Source of the DNA: Flavihumibacter fluvii | Lineage (GTDB): Bacteria > Bacteroidota > Bacteroidia > Chitinophagales > Chitinophagaceae | Reading direction: 5' to 3' | DNA length: 64,000 nucleotides | NCBI RefSeq assembly: GCF_018595675.2 | Contig: NZ_CP092333.1 | Coordinates: forward strand, 4,612,001-4,676,000 | Shown: one piece after another, positions 1 to 7,096 of the stretch | Numbering within the stretch: the first letter of the stretch is position 1 | How the letters are laid out: every line of letters begins with the position of its first letter | Made by a program: the position numbers and the translations under genes | The notes under the pieces: generated by a model | Databases searched by the model: none | Told to the model about the DNA's origin: nothing | What the model saw: the letters and a program-made list of their open reading frames with translations, nothing else

Positions 1-342
1 AGTTTGTACCGCCTGCTCGATACCCTGAAGCTCCGGTATAATATTCCGACCGCAAATTTTGTGGGGCATGGTGATATTGCACCCAGCCGCAAGAACGACC
101 CCAATTGGCGCTTTCCCTGGAAAGACCTGGCAGATAAGGGTTTCGGTACCTGGTATAAAGACACGACCCTGCTTGAGCTGCCGTATGGTTTTGATCACCT
201 GATGGCTCTGCGGCTCGTGGGATTTGATGTAAAGGACAGTAGTGCCGCCATTCTTGCCTTTAAACGGCATTGGTTGCAGGATACGACAGCAGGCATGAAC
301 CCGGCCGCTGAAAAAGTATTATTCGGGTTGATCAGGCAGTGA
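1..342 (+). CDS. N-acetylmuramoyl-L-alanine amidase (AmpD-like), 3' end only
   Basis: The C-terminal part of an Amidase_2/AmpD-family zinc amidase, which cleaves the lactyl-peptide bond between MurNAc and the stem peptide. The visible motif VGHGDIAPSRKNDP matches the family's second metal-binding His followed by the AP-x-R-K-x-DP signature, and an FPW motif follows. A short helical C-terminal extension ends at the TGA at 340-342. The reading frame is open at the left window edge, so the in-frame TTG at 4 is not taken as a start. The 3' end overlaps the convergent phosphoesterase gene by 11 bp. Periplasmic or cytoplasmic location cannot be decided because the N-terminus is missing. Confidence 0.8.
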   Translation, partial: SLYRLLDTLKLRYNIPTANFVGHGDIAPSRKNDPNWRFPWKDLADKGFGTWYKDTTLLELPYGFDHLMALRLVGFDVKDSSAAILAFKRHWLQDTTAGMNPAAEKVLFGLIRQ

Positions 343-1465
343 TCTTTCCGGCCAGGCTCACCAGGTGGATCTCTTCGGCCACAATCCTTACAGGCAGGCC
401 ATCTACCTTGCTCCATTTAACCAGCCGCATATAACCACCGGCGATTTCCAGCCCGGTGATATTCCCGTCTTCATAACAGCAGCATCCCGCATTAAAATAG
501 CTGGGCTTCATGTGCCGGAAGGAGTTATTCACGACATCATATTCGCGCCTGCGCCGGGGAATTTCTGCATTGATTTTTTCCTGTGCGGCGGTATCGTTTT
601 TTTCTGTGGCGTATTCGAGGTCAAGGTATAATCTTTCCAGGTGGGTGAGGGAATTGAAAACAGGCTGGTGGGTATGCCCGGTGATCAGTACCAGGTTTTT
701 TTGCGCGGCGCTCCATTCATACATGAACTGGTTGTGCAGGGATTTGTTTTCGTCGTTACAGGACGGGGTATTGGTATTGATCTCGAGAAAGGATTGCAGG
801 GGTCCCCAGATATAACTGACAAACCATTTGCTGAACGCATTGCCATCGCTCTGTGCATCACCCTGGTGCCCATGTGTGCAGAAGATATCAATGGATCCGA
901 TAGGTAATTCAGCGCGCAATACAACACCGGTATGGGCTTTTACCGGTGCGTTGAAAATACTTTTCAGCACTGCCGGGGCAAGAAGATCATTTCCCCAGTA
1001 CAGGTCGTGGTTGCCATACAGTTTAACAAAGGCATTTCTTTCGATGAATTTCCCCTCTGCTTCAAAGGTTGCTTTATTGAATTTGATGACGTTGGGCAAC
1101 ATATTCTCCCAGAGTTCTTCACTATCGCCCAGGTTGAGGTAATAAAAATTGTGTTTATTATAGTGTTCCAGGGCAGCCAGGTAATTGTCTTCGCAAATGG
1201 CGAAATCATCGGAACCATCGCGGGTGCCTTTATGCATATCCGTGAAAATAATGATCGGTTGTTCATCGGGCCTGAAGGCGATGAGCGGACCCTTTTTACC
1301 GGGTTCGGTGATGATGGACCGGTATAATTCCGTGAGTGCCGTGTTGATCTTATCCTGTTGTGGTGCAGAAGAAATCTTATTCGCCAGCCAGGTCACCGGC
1401 CTGGTTAGTAAGAATTGCAGGATGACCCTGAAGAATTCAAAAATGGCTAGAATTATTTTACGCAT
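332..1465 (-). CDS. Calcineurin-like metallophosphoesterase
   Basis: 377 aa. The metallophosphoesterase motifs appear in order: FTDMHKG (variant of DxH), NLGDSEELWEN (GDxxE/D), YGNHDLYWG (GNHD), FCTHGHQGD and TGHTHQPVF (GHxH). These are the dinuclear metal ligands of the calcineurin-like fold. The N-terminus (FFRVILQFLLTRPV) is hydrophobic and could anchor the protein at the membrane or be amphipathic. The overall pattern recalls UDP-2,3-diacylglucosamine hydrolase-like phosphoesterases, but the substrate cannot be set from sequence. The gene is convergent with the amidase and followed upstream, on the same strand, by a short heptamer repeat and umuC. Its ATG is at 1465-1463. Confidence 0.75.
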   Translation of the reverse strand: MRKIILAIFEFFRVILQFLLTRPVTWLANKISSAPQQDKINTALTELYRSIITEPGKKGPLIAFRPDEQPIIIFTDMHKGTRDGSDDFAICEDNYLAALEHYNKHNFYYLNLGDSEELWENMLPNVIKFNKATFEAEGKFIERNAFVKLYGNHDLYWGNDLLAPAVLKSIFNAPVKAHTGVVLRAELPIGSIDIFCTHGHQGDAQSDGNAFSKWFVSYIWGPLQSFLEINTNTPSCNDENKSLHNQFMYEWSAAQKNLVLITGHTHQPVFNSLTHLERLYLDLEYATEKNDTAAQEKINAEIPRRRREYDVVNNSFRHMKPSYFNAGCCCYEDGNITGLEIAGGYMRLVKWSKVDGLPVRIVAEEIHLVSLAGKITA

Positions 1466-1497
1466 AACCTTCTAAGCAGGAAGTTACGAGGAAAGCG

Positions 1498-1541
1498 GGA
1501 ATGGTGAATGCGTGAATGGTGAATGGTGAATAGTGAATGGG
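1498..1541. repeat. Heptamer repeat array (GTGAATG-type)
   Basis: Imperfect tandem copies of a 7-bp unit, GTGAATG with GTGAATA variants, fill the short gap between the phosphoesterase gene and the 3' end of umuC. The same unit recurs in the umuD-umuC gap, and a T-to-C variant (GTGAACG) recurs downstream of the AmgK-like gene. No coding potential is apparent. Confidence 0.7.
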
Positions 1542-2816
1542 CTATTTTACTTCAAAAAGTTCCTTCCAGCGCGTGGTGTAGCGGGGGCTTTTCAGTTCCT
1601 GGCGCATCTTCCAGTTCCGTTCCGTTCCGGATGCGGCAAATTTTACCATATCATCCCGCTGGCTGAAATTGATATTGTCCACTGCCTGCATCAATTGTTG
1701 ATATTCTTTTTTCCCTTCGGGCGAGAACAGGTTGCCCTGGATATTTTCTTCCGGCACCAGGTTGCCGAGGTTGATGCCGGCCTTCAGGTATTTCGGTCCG
1801 GGTTGGTACAATGCTTCCACTAACTTCATGGCATAACCGATAAATACATTGGTCAGGGAAGTGGCTTTGGGTAGCCTGACGGACAAGGTGCTTTTTTTGG
1901 GGTGGTAGGTAAAGTTATTGTTGTCTGCACAAACCAGGTACACTTCAAGCGTAGCGGCTGCACTATGCTGCCGGCGTAATTTTTCTGCGGCCCTTGCCGT
2001 GTAGGTAGCCACAGCCTCGCGGATCTCGTCGAGTCCATATACCGGTTTTCCGAACATCCGGGACGTGCCGATCATTTGTTTTTTTTCGAGCGGGTCTTTC
2101 ATGGTGATACAGGGTTCTCCATTGAGTTCTTTTAACAGGCGCAGTCCAACCACCCCGCCCATATTTTTGCGGACCCATTCGGGTTGCATGCCGGAAAGTG
2201 TAAATGCAGTATCGATGCCCCATTGGGTGAGTTGTTCGGCATAACGATGACCAATACCCCATATATCACCCACCCTGGTTTGCAGGAGGGCCAGCCTGGT
2301 GCTATCGGGGTTGTCCAGGATCATGATGCAGTCGCTTTCCGATTTGTTTTTTTTGGCCAGGCGGTTGGCTACTTTGCTCAACACTTTCGTGGGAGCGATA
2401 CCGATAGACACTTTGATGCCGGTCCAGTTTTCGACGGTGTCTTTCAGGTTCCGGGCCATTTCGACCAGTTCGGGCTGGGTAAGTTCCGGCAGGCTGACAA
2501 AGGCCTCGTCGATGGAATAGACCTCCACCTGTTCCGGTCCGGCCAGGTGCCGGAGTGTATCCATGACGCGCCTGCTCAGGTCGCCATAGAGGGCATAGTT
2601 GGAGGAGAAAACGGCGACATTCTTTTCCCTGATGAGGTCGCGGCATTGGAAATAGGGCACGCCCATGTTGATGCCCAGGGCTTTGGCTTCATCGCTGCGC
2701 GCGATGACACAACCATCGTTGTTGCTGAGCACGACAACGGGATGGTGGTCCAGCGCCGGCCTGAAGAGCCTTTCGCAGGAGCAGTAGAAGGAATTGCAGT
2801 CGATGAGGGCGAACAT
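1542..2816 (-). CDS. umuC: Y-family DNA polymerase V catalytic subunit UmuC
   Basis: 424 aa, the usual UmuC length. It is a translesion DNA polymerase. The N-terminal catalytic motif [15 protein letters not shown] and the palm motif [10 protein letters not shown] (acidic SIDE) are intact. Next come the [16 protein letters not shown] helix and the helix-hairpin-helix region [11 protein letters not shown], then a little-finger domain and a C-terminal DUF4113-like tail ([12 protein letters not shown]). The ATG at 2816-2814 lies directly beside the heptamer repeat. The gene lies downstream of the umuD-like gene on the same strand, as in the usual umuDC order. The catalytic subunit looks active even though its partner appears to have lost protease residues. 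Confidence 0.92.
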   Translation of the reverse strand: MFALIDCNSFYCSCERLFRPALDHHPVVVLSNNDGCVIARSDEAKALGINMGVPYFQCRDLIREKNVAVFSSNYALYGDLSRRVMDTLRHLAGPEQVEVYSIDEAFVSLPELTQPELVEMARNLKDTVENWTGIKVSIGIAPTKVLSKVANRLAKKNKSESDCIMILDNPDSTRLALLQTRVGDIWGIGHRYAEQLTQWGIDTAFTLSGMQPEWVRKNMGGVVGLRLLKELNGEPCITMKDPLEKKQMIGTSRMFGKPVYGLDEIREAVATYTARAAEKLRRQHSAAATLEVYLVCADNNNFTYHPKKSTLSVRLPKATSLTNVFIGYAMKLVEALYQPGPKYLKAGINLGNLVPEENIQGNLFSPEGKKEYQQLMQAVDNINFSQRDDMVKFAASGTERNWKMRQELKSPRYTTRWKELFEVK

Positions 2817-2818
2817 GA

Positions 2819-2957
2819 GGGAATAGTGAATGGTGAATGGTGAATGGTGAATAAGTCAATAAGTGAATAAGTGAATGGTGAATGGTGAATAAGTCAATGA
2901 ACAATGCGTGTTGTTTCTTTATTCACTATTCACCATTCACTATTCACCATTCACCCT
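2819..2957. repeat. Inverted GTGAATG/CATTCAC heptamer arrays between umuD and umuC
   Basis: The left half (about 2819-2899) holds many GTGAATG, GTGAATA and GTCAATA heptamers. The right half (about 2919-2957) holds the complementary ATTCACT/ATTCACC units. The two halves can pair into a long imperfect hairpin inside the expected umuD-umuC transcript. No ORF of interest lies here. Confidence 0.75.
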
Positions 2958-2964
2958 CTCTCTC

Positions 2965-3402
2965 TCACCTCAACCCATGGATCACATACGTCACCACCCC
3001 CCAGATACCAAAATCCTCACAGGCGGGATCGATATCAATGGGTGCCAGGCGGTTGGTTTCGGGGAGGAGCCGCATTTTATTAAAGGTTTTTTCAAAGCGC
3101 CGGATGAGCATATCGCCATGCAATACGGCGATCACAATTTTGCCGCTTTGGGGTTTGATGGACCGGTCTACGATCACCAGGTCGCCATCATGGATCCCTG
3201 CGCCAATCATGGCCTCGCCCCGTACCCGTAAAAAGAATGTGGCGGGCTTGTTATGGATGAGCTGTTCATTCAGGTCAATCCCCCTTTCTGCGTAATCGTC
3301 TGCCGCAGCGCCAAAACCCGTGGCATCGGCGGTGCGCACCTGGTGCTGGTCAAATGTTTTTGTGCCCGCGTACCTGGTCGTAAATAAATTATCGATATCC
3401 AT
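2965..3402 (-). CDS. umuD: UmuD-like S24 protein lacking the Ser-Lys catalytic dyad
   Basis: 145 aa and colinear with E. coli UmuD from TGFGAAADDY through FGIWGVVTYVIHGLR. UmuD normally cleaves itself at Cys24-Gly25 using Ser60 and Lys97, giving UmuD', which activates UmuC. Here the G-(D/E)-S-M motif reads GEAMIGAGIHDGD, so the nucleophile position is Ala64, encoded by GCC. The lysine position in the strand MLIRRF is Arg101, encoded by CGG. The cleavage-site equivalent is T28-G29. The gene sits upstream of umuC on the same strand. As read it should be unable to self-process by the known mechanism. Family assignment is firm; the consequence is inferred. Confidence 0.88.
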   Translation of the reverse strand: MDIDNLFTTRYAGTKTFDQHQVRTADATGFGAAADDYAERGIDLNEQLIHNKPATFFLRVRGEAMIGAGIHDGDLVIVDRSIKPQSGKIVIAVLHGDMLIRRFEKTFNKMRLLPETNRLAPIDIDPACEDFGIWGVVTYVIHGLR

Positions 3403-3418
3403 AAAAAAGATTTGTAAA

Positions 3419-3435
3419 TACTAAAATACTTAGTA
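3419..3435. promoter_or_regulatory. Operator-like inverted repeat upstream of umuD
   Basis: Perfect palindrome TACTAA-AATAC-TTAGTA, 17 bp, lying 17 bp before the umuD start in the divergent gap that also serves the gene starting at 3475. The position fits a repressor site, for example an SOS-type LexA box, but no LexA consensus for this lineage was matched. Confidence 0.4.
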
Positions 3436-3474
3436 AATTTATGCTAAATAAATTGGTCAGCTACAATTTTGTTT

Positions 3475-4122
3475 ATGGAAAAAGCAGGTAATTTTTTTGC
3501 AGCAGGTCTGCCCGGGCAAACTGAGCCGGCGTTTGGGCAAACCATTAGCCGGAATACCTGTGGTTACCAGGTCATGGTGAAGGTTTCCGGGACAGTTGCT
3601 GAACATGTGAAGCAAGAGCAGGAGTATGCCCTGGAGCGCTATGGGGAATTGGGGTTTTCGCCCATTCAGCCAGAGCTGGTACTCGCAAAATTTGAAGCCC
3701 GGGAAGAAATGGAAGAGACCCTGCTTCGGTGGTTGCACCGGATTGTCGGCCAACAGGAAACGTTCACCGTGCTCTTTAATAATTATGGCAGTATGCCGGG
3801 TTTCCCATTATATGTAAGGGTGCAGGATCCAAGGCCATTCCGGCCCATAACTGAAGGATTGCGGGTAATTGATGGGTTGTTAAAAAGCCATGATGGCCGG
3901 GCCCTGCAGGTTTTTCATCCACCCAGGCTGGTTATCACCCACCAGGTCAGTAAGCAACAGGAAATGGAAATACTGCTTGATTTTTCCGGCCGCTCCTTCA
4001 GGGAAGAAATGACCATCGAGGAATTGGTCCTGGTGAAATGCCTGCCGGGTAACCAGGGTTCCGGTATCCTTTGCCGGCTCATGTTGGCACCCAAAGGCTT
4101 AAAACGGATGGAAACTAATTGA
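3475..4122 (+). CDS. 2H-phosphoesterase-like (2'-5' RNA ligase family) protein, degenerate, copy 1
   Basis: About 215 aa. The layout resembles the 2'-5' RNA ligase/2H fold: a YQVMVKVSG opening strand, a central PELVLAKF strand, a MPGFPLYVRVQDP segment, then HPPRLVITHQVSK and a closing EELVLVKCL strand. In active 2H enzymes the central and second-half strands carry H-x-(S/T) motifs. Here those positions read LVLA and LVIT, so no catalytic His pair is visible. The ATG at 3475 is preferred over an in-frame TTG at 3469. It diverges from umuD and is followed by a second protein of the same build. The family call is moderate and the function is unknown. Confidence 0.5.
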   Translation: MEKAGNFFAAGLPGQTEPAFGQTISRNTCGYQVMVKVSGTVAEHVKQEQEYALERYGELGFSPIQPELVLAKFEAREEMEETLLRWLHRIVGQQETFTVLFNNYGSMPGFPLYVRVQDPRPFRPITEGLRVIDGLLKSHDGRALQVFHPPRLVITHQVSKQQEMEILLDFSGRSFREEMTIEELVLVKCLPGNQGSGILCRLMLAPKGLKRMETN

Positions 4123-4142
4123 TCAACGATAAATCAACAACT

Positions 4143-4790
4143 ATGCAAACAATCCAACCTGCAATGGAAGTCAACCAGTTTGGCAATCTCCTGGCCATGC
4201 CCGGTTACCAGGTATATGAATACCAATTGATCCTGGTTTTGCCGGAAGCGTTGAAAGACAAATTGAAAAAGGTGAAGCAACAATTTGTTGAGCAATTTAA
4301 TTTACCGGCATCGGCATCATCGGCCATTTTTTTACCCCTGGTGAAATTCAGGCAGCGCCAATTGCTGGAGCAAAAAGTCAGGCATGCCCTGAACCAATTG
4401 ATCATGGGCTGGCGGCCGTTTACGGTTAACCTGAAGGACTATGCCAGCCAGCCTTCGCATTCCATCTTTATTCCGGTGACCAGTAAAAACAGGTTGCAGG
4501 ATTGTGTGAAATCCATAAAAAGCATCCAGCACCTTTTACGGCTGGATAAAGAGCAGGCCGCATTTTTTCCGGCAGAACACCAGGTAATTGTTGCTTCCAG
4601 GCTGAAACCGGGTATTTATGAAAAAGCCTGGCAACAATACGCTACACGGCATTTTACCGGGCAGTTCCAGGCTGATGCGGCATTGCTGCTAAAGCGCAAA
4701 GCCGGCGACCAGCATTGGCAGATCGCGCAGCGATTTGAGTTTCGGGACCTGCCTGTCGGAATTGTGCAGACCAGTTTATTCCAGGTATAA
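4143..4790 (+). CDS. 2H-phosphoesterase-like protein, degenerate, copy 2
   Basis: About 215 aa. It shares the layout of its upstream neighbour: YQVYEYQLILVLP opening strand, IFLPLVKF central strand, a HSIFIPVTSKN segment, then HQVIVASRL. A single His remains at the second motif but it lacks the following Ser/Thr, and the first motif is lost. The ATG at 4143 is chosen over a TTG at 4119 that overlaps the previous stop. The two genes look like diverged tandem paralogues. They may have a non-catalytic binding role, but nothing in the sequence proves this. Confidence 0.48.
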   Translation: MQTIQPAMEVNQFGNLLAMPGYQVYEYQLILVLPEALKDKLKKVKQQFVEQFNLPASASSAIFLPLVKFRQRQLLEQKVRHALNQLIMGWRPFTVNLKDYASQPSHSIFIPVTSKNRLQDCVKSIKSIQHLLRLDKEQAAFFPAEHQVIVASRLKPGIYEKAWQQYATRHFTGQFQADAALLLKRKAGDQHWQIAQRFEFRDLPVGIVQTSLFQV

Positions 4791-4822
4791 TTTATTCATC
4801 CGCTCTTGTATAAAACTGCAGC

Positions 4823-5872
4823 TTGTCCAACAAAAAAGGGCGTGGCGCCCAGATCAATACCATTAATCGGTTTGACCAGCAAACGATCAGTAGGGAACAT
4901 ATTGAAGCCATCGATGACTGGACCGAACCAGATCCGGCTACCCGGTATATTGAACAGGAATCCAAAAGCCTGGTCAATAAAGTGGATAGCGTGGATGTGA
5001 ATATGTTTTACAGTATGAATCCTTACCAGGGTTGCGAGCATGGCTGTGTGTATTGTTATGCGCGTAACTCTCATGAATATTGGGGCTTTAGTGCCGGACT
5101 GGATTTTGAAAGGAATATCATCATCAAAAAGAATGCGCCTGATTTGCTGCGCAGGTTTTTGATGAAGCCCGGATGGGAATGTAAACCGATTTCGATCAGC
5201 GGAAATACGGATTGTTACCAACCCGCGGAACAGAAATACAGGATCACCCGCAGGTTATTGGAAATATGTAATGAATTCAACCAGCCGGTGGGGATCATTA
5301 CAAAGAATGCGGGCGTTTTGCGGGATAAGGATATCCTGGTGAAAATGGGTGAGAGGAAGCTGGTGAGTGTATTGGTCTCCATAACCAGCCTGGATGAAAA
5401 TTTGCGCCGGGTGATGGAGCCGCGCACCACTACGGCAGTCCAGCGATTGCGGGTGATCAGGGAGTTAAGTGCTGCGGGCATCAGGGTGGGGGTGATGGCG
5501 GCGCCGATCATACCCGGACTGAATGACCATGAATTTGCTGCAATACTGGAAGCGGCTGCAGAAGCCGGGGCAAGTTATGCGTCCTATACTTTTGTGCGGT
5601 TGAATGGTGCCGTGAAATTGATCTTCCACGATTGGTTGTATACCAATTTCCCTGATCGGGCAGATAAGGTCTGGCATAGTATTGAAGAAGGGCACGGCGG
5701 GAAGGTGAACGACAGCCGCTTCGGTACAAGAATGCGTGGTGAAGGCGTGGTAGCCGACCTCATCAGCCAGCAATTAAAAAAGTTCAGTAAAATGCATGGA
5801 TTGAACCAGGACCGCTGGCAATTGGATACCCAAAGCTTTTCTGTGCCGGGAAGGCAAATGAAATTGTTTTAA
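4823..5872 (+). CDS. PA0069-family radical SAM protein (SPL-like)
   Basis: 349 aa. The radical SAM cluster motif is YQGCEHGCVYCYAR (C-x3-C-x2-C), followed by KPISISGNTDCYQPAE and GIITKNAGVLRD. This pattern is typical of the COG1533 / PA0069 subgroup related to spore photoproduct lyase. Such proteins bind a 4Fe-4S cluster and SAM; the substrate of this subgroup is not established. The frame opens only just upstream, and TTG at 4823 is the first plausible start, because a TAA at 4811 blocks extension. It follows the 2H-like pair by 32 bp and may share their transcript. Proximity to umuDC suggests but does not prove a DNA-repair link. Confidence 0.82.
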   Translation: MSNKKGRGAQINTINRFDQQTISREHIEAIDDWTEPDPATRYIEQESKSLVNKVDSVDVNMFYSMNPYQGCEHGCVYCYARNSHEYWGFSAGLDFERNIIIKKNAPDLLRRFLMKPGWECKPISISGNTDCYQPAEQKYRITRRLLEICNEFNQPVGIITKNAGVLRDKDILVKMGERKLVSVLVSITSLDENLRRVMEPRTTTAVQRLRVIRELSAAGIRVGVMAAPIIPGLNDHEFAAILEAAAEAGASYASYTFVRLNGAVKLIFHDWLYTNFPDRADKVWHSIEEGHGGKVNDSRFGTRMRGEGVVADLISQQLKKFSKMHGLNQDRWQLDTQSFSVPGRQMKLF

Positions 5873-5927
5873 GCAAAACCCTGGCCAATTTGTGATATTT
5901 GCGGCAGTTGATCCAAAACAAGTTGCC

Positions 5928-7010
5928 ATGCCGAAATTTTTTGTTGATCCGAATATTGCCAGGGCAAAAACCCTTGATACCAGCTTTTATATCGATCCTG
6001 CCAATTATGAATTGGCGAAGGAACAGATTTTTGCACCTTCCTGGCAATACATCGGGCATGCTGACCAGGTAAAGGAGAGCGGGGACTGTTACCCGGTCAT
6101 AATGCTGGAGAATTATATCAATGAGCCTTTGGTGTTAACGCGGGACAAATCCGCCATCCTGCATTGCCTGTCGAATGTATGCACGCATCGTGGCAACCTG
6201 GTCGCCTACGAGCCCTGCAAAACGAGCCAGCTGCGCTGCAAATACCATGGACGCCTGTTTGACCTCGATGGCCGCTTCAGGTCCATGCCTGAATTCAAGG
6301 AAGTGGAAAATTTCCCGACCGCAGCAGATGACCTCACCAAACTGCCTGTTTTTCAATGGGGGAAATTGTTGTTCACCTCACTGAAACCGCAGGTGCCGGC
6401 AGCTACTTATTTTAAGGAAATGATCGATCGCGTGGGTTGGTTGCCTATGGACCAGCTCGAATTCAGGGCTGACCTTTCCCAGGATTACATCGTGAAGGCC
6501 AATTGGGCATTGTACTGTGAAAATTACCTGGAAGGTTTCCATATCCCTTTTGTACATGCCGGCCTGAATGCCGTATTGGAATTTGGCGAGTACAGCACTG
6601 AAATATTTACTTATTGCAACCTGCAGATCGGTATTGGTAAAAAAGGGGATAGCTGTTTTGACCTTCCTGCAGATTCACCCGATTATGGTAAGGATGTGGC
6701 CGCTTATTATTTCTGGGCCTTTCCCAACATGATGTTTAATTTTTATCCCTGGGGTTTGTCCTTTAACCTGGTACAGCCAATTTCTCCCTCCGAATGCAAG
6801 GTGTCTTTCCTGAGTTTTGTTTATGATAGCACTAAGCTGGGAACAGGCGCCGGCAGCGGACTGGATACCGTTGAGCATGAAGACGAGGAAGTTGTTCAGC
6901 AAGTGCAGAAAGGGATCCGTTCCAGGTTTTATGACCATGGCCGGTATTCAGTCAAACATGAAAAAGGCACGCACCATTTCCATTCCCTCATTGCTGCTTT
7001 TATGGGATAA
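5928..7010 (+). CDS. Rieske non-haem iron oxygenase, alpha-subunit type
   Basis: About 360 aa from the ATG at 5928 (MPKFFVDPNIAR). The Rieske 2Fe-2S motif is CTHRGNLVAYEPC followed by LRCKYHGRLF, giving the C-x-H...C-x2-H ligands. The mononuclear iron site is ENYLEGFHIPFVH, with a later acidic ligand expected near the C-terminus. This matches ring-hydroxylating or choline-monooxygenase-like SRPBCC oxygenases. The substrate is unknown and no reductase or beta subunit lies next to it. A longer GTG start at 5892 is possible but overlaps a GATATTTG sequence resembling a Bacteroidota -7 box, so the shorter form is preferred. A strong terminator follows. Confidence 0.82.
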   Translation: MPKFFVDPNIARAKTLDTSFYIDPANYELAKEQIFAPSWQYIGHADQVKESGDCYPVIMLENYINEPLVLTRDKSAILHCLSNVCTHRGNLVAYEPCKTSQLRCKYHGRLFDLDGRFRSMPEFKEVENFPTAADDLTKLPVFQWGKLLFTSLKPQVPAATYFKEMIDRVGWLPMDQLEFRADLSQDYIVKANWALYCENYLEGFHIPFVHAGLNAVLEFGEYSTEIFTYCNLQIGIGKKGDSCFDLPADSPDYGKDVAAYYFWAFPNMMFNFYPWGLSFNLVQPISPSECKVSFLSFVYDSTKLGTGAGSGLDTVEHEDEEVVQQVQKGIRSRFYDHGRYSVKHEKGTHHFHSLIAAFMG

Positions 7011-7036
7011 GTGGAATTATGCCTCATATAATAATG

Positions 7037-7073
7037 GAAAAGGTCCGCGGAATCTCCGCAGACCTTTTTTTTT
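7037..7073. terminator. Bidirectional intrinsic terminator
   Basis: The stem pairs AGGTC with GACCT and GCGGA with TCCGC across a three-base loop and one mismatch. It is flanked by A-runs on the left and nine T on the right. It lies between the convergent Rieske oxygenase and TonB receptor genes and can serve both. Confidence 0.85.
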
Positions 7074-7096
7074 ATGTATAGGCACTTCCTGTAAAA

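Noticed and set aside
2184-2843. 219-codon plus-strand frame opposite umuC
   Set aside because: umuC is certain on the minus strand; the plus frame is a codon-bias shadow.
2819-2957. CRISPR array
   Set aside because: The repeats are 7 bp and directly adjacent, with no spacers of constant length and no cas genes nearby.
5892-5927. GTG start giving the Rieske oxygenase 12 extra residues
   Set aside because: It overlaps a -7-like box, and the ATG at 5928 gives a normal family N-terminus.
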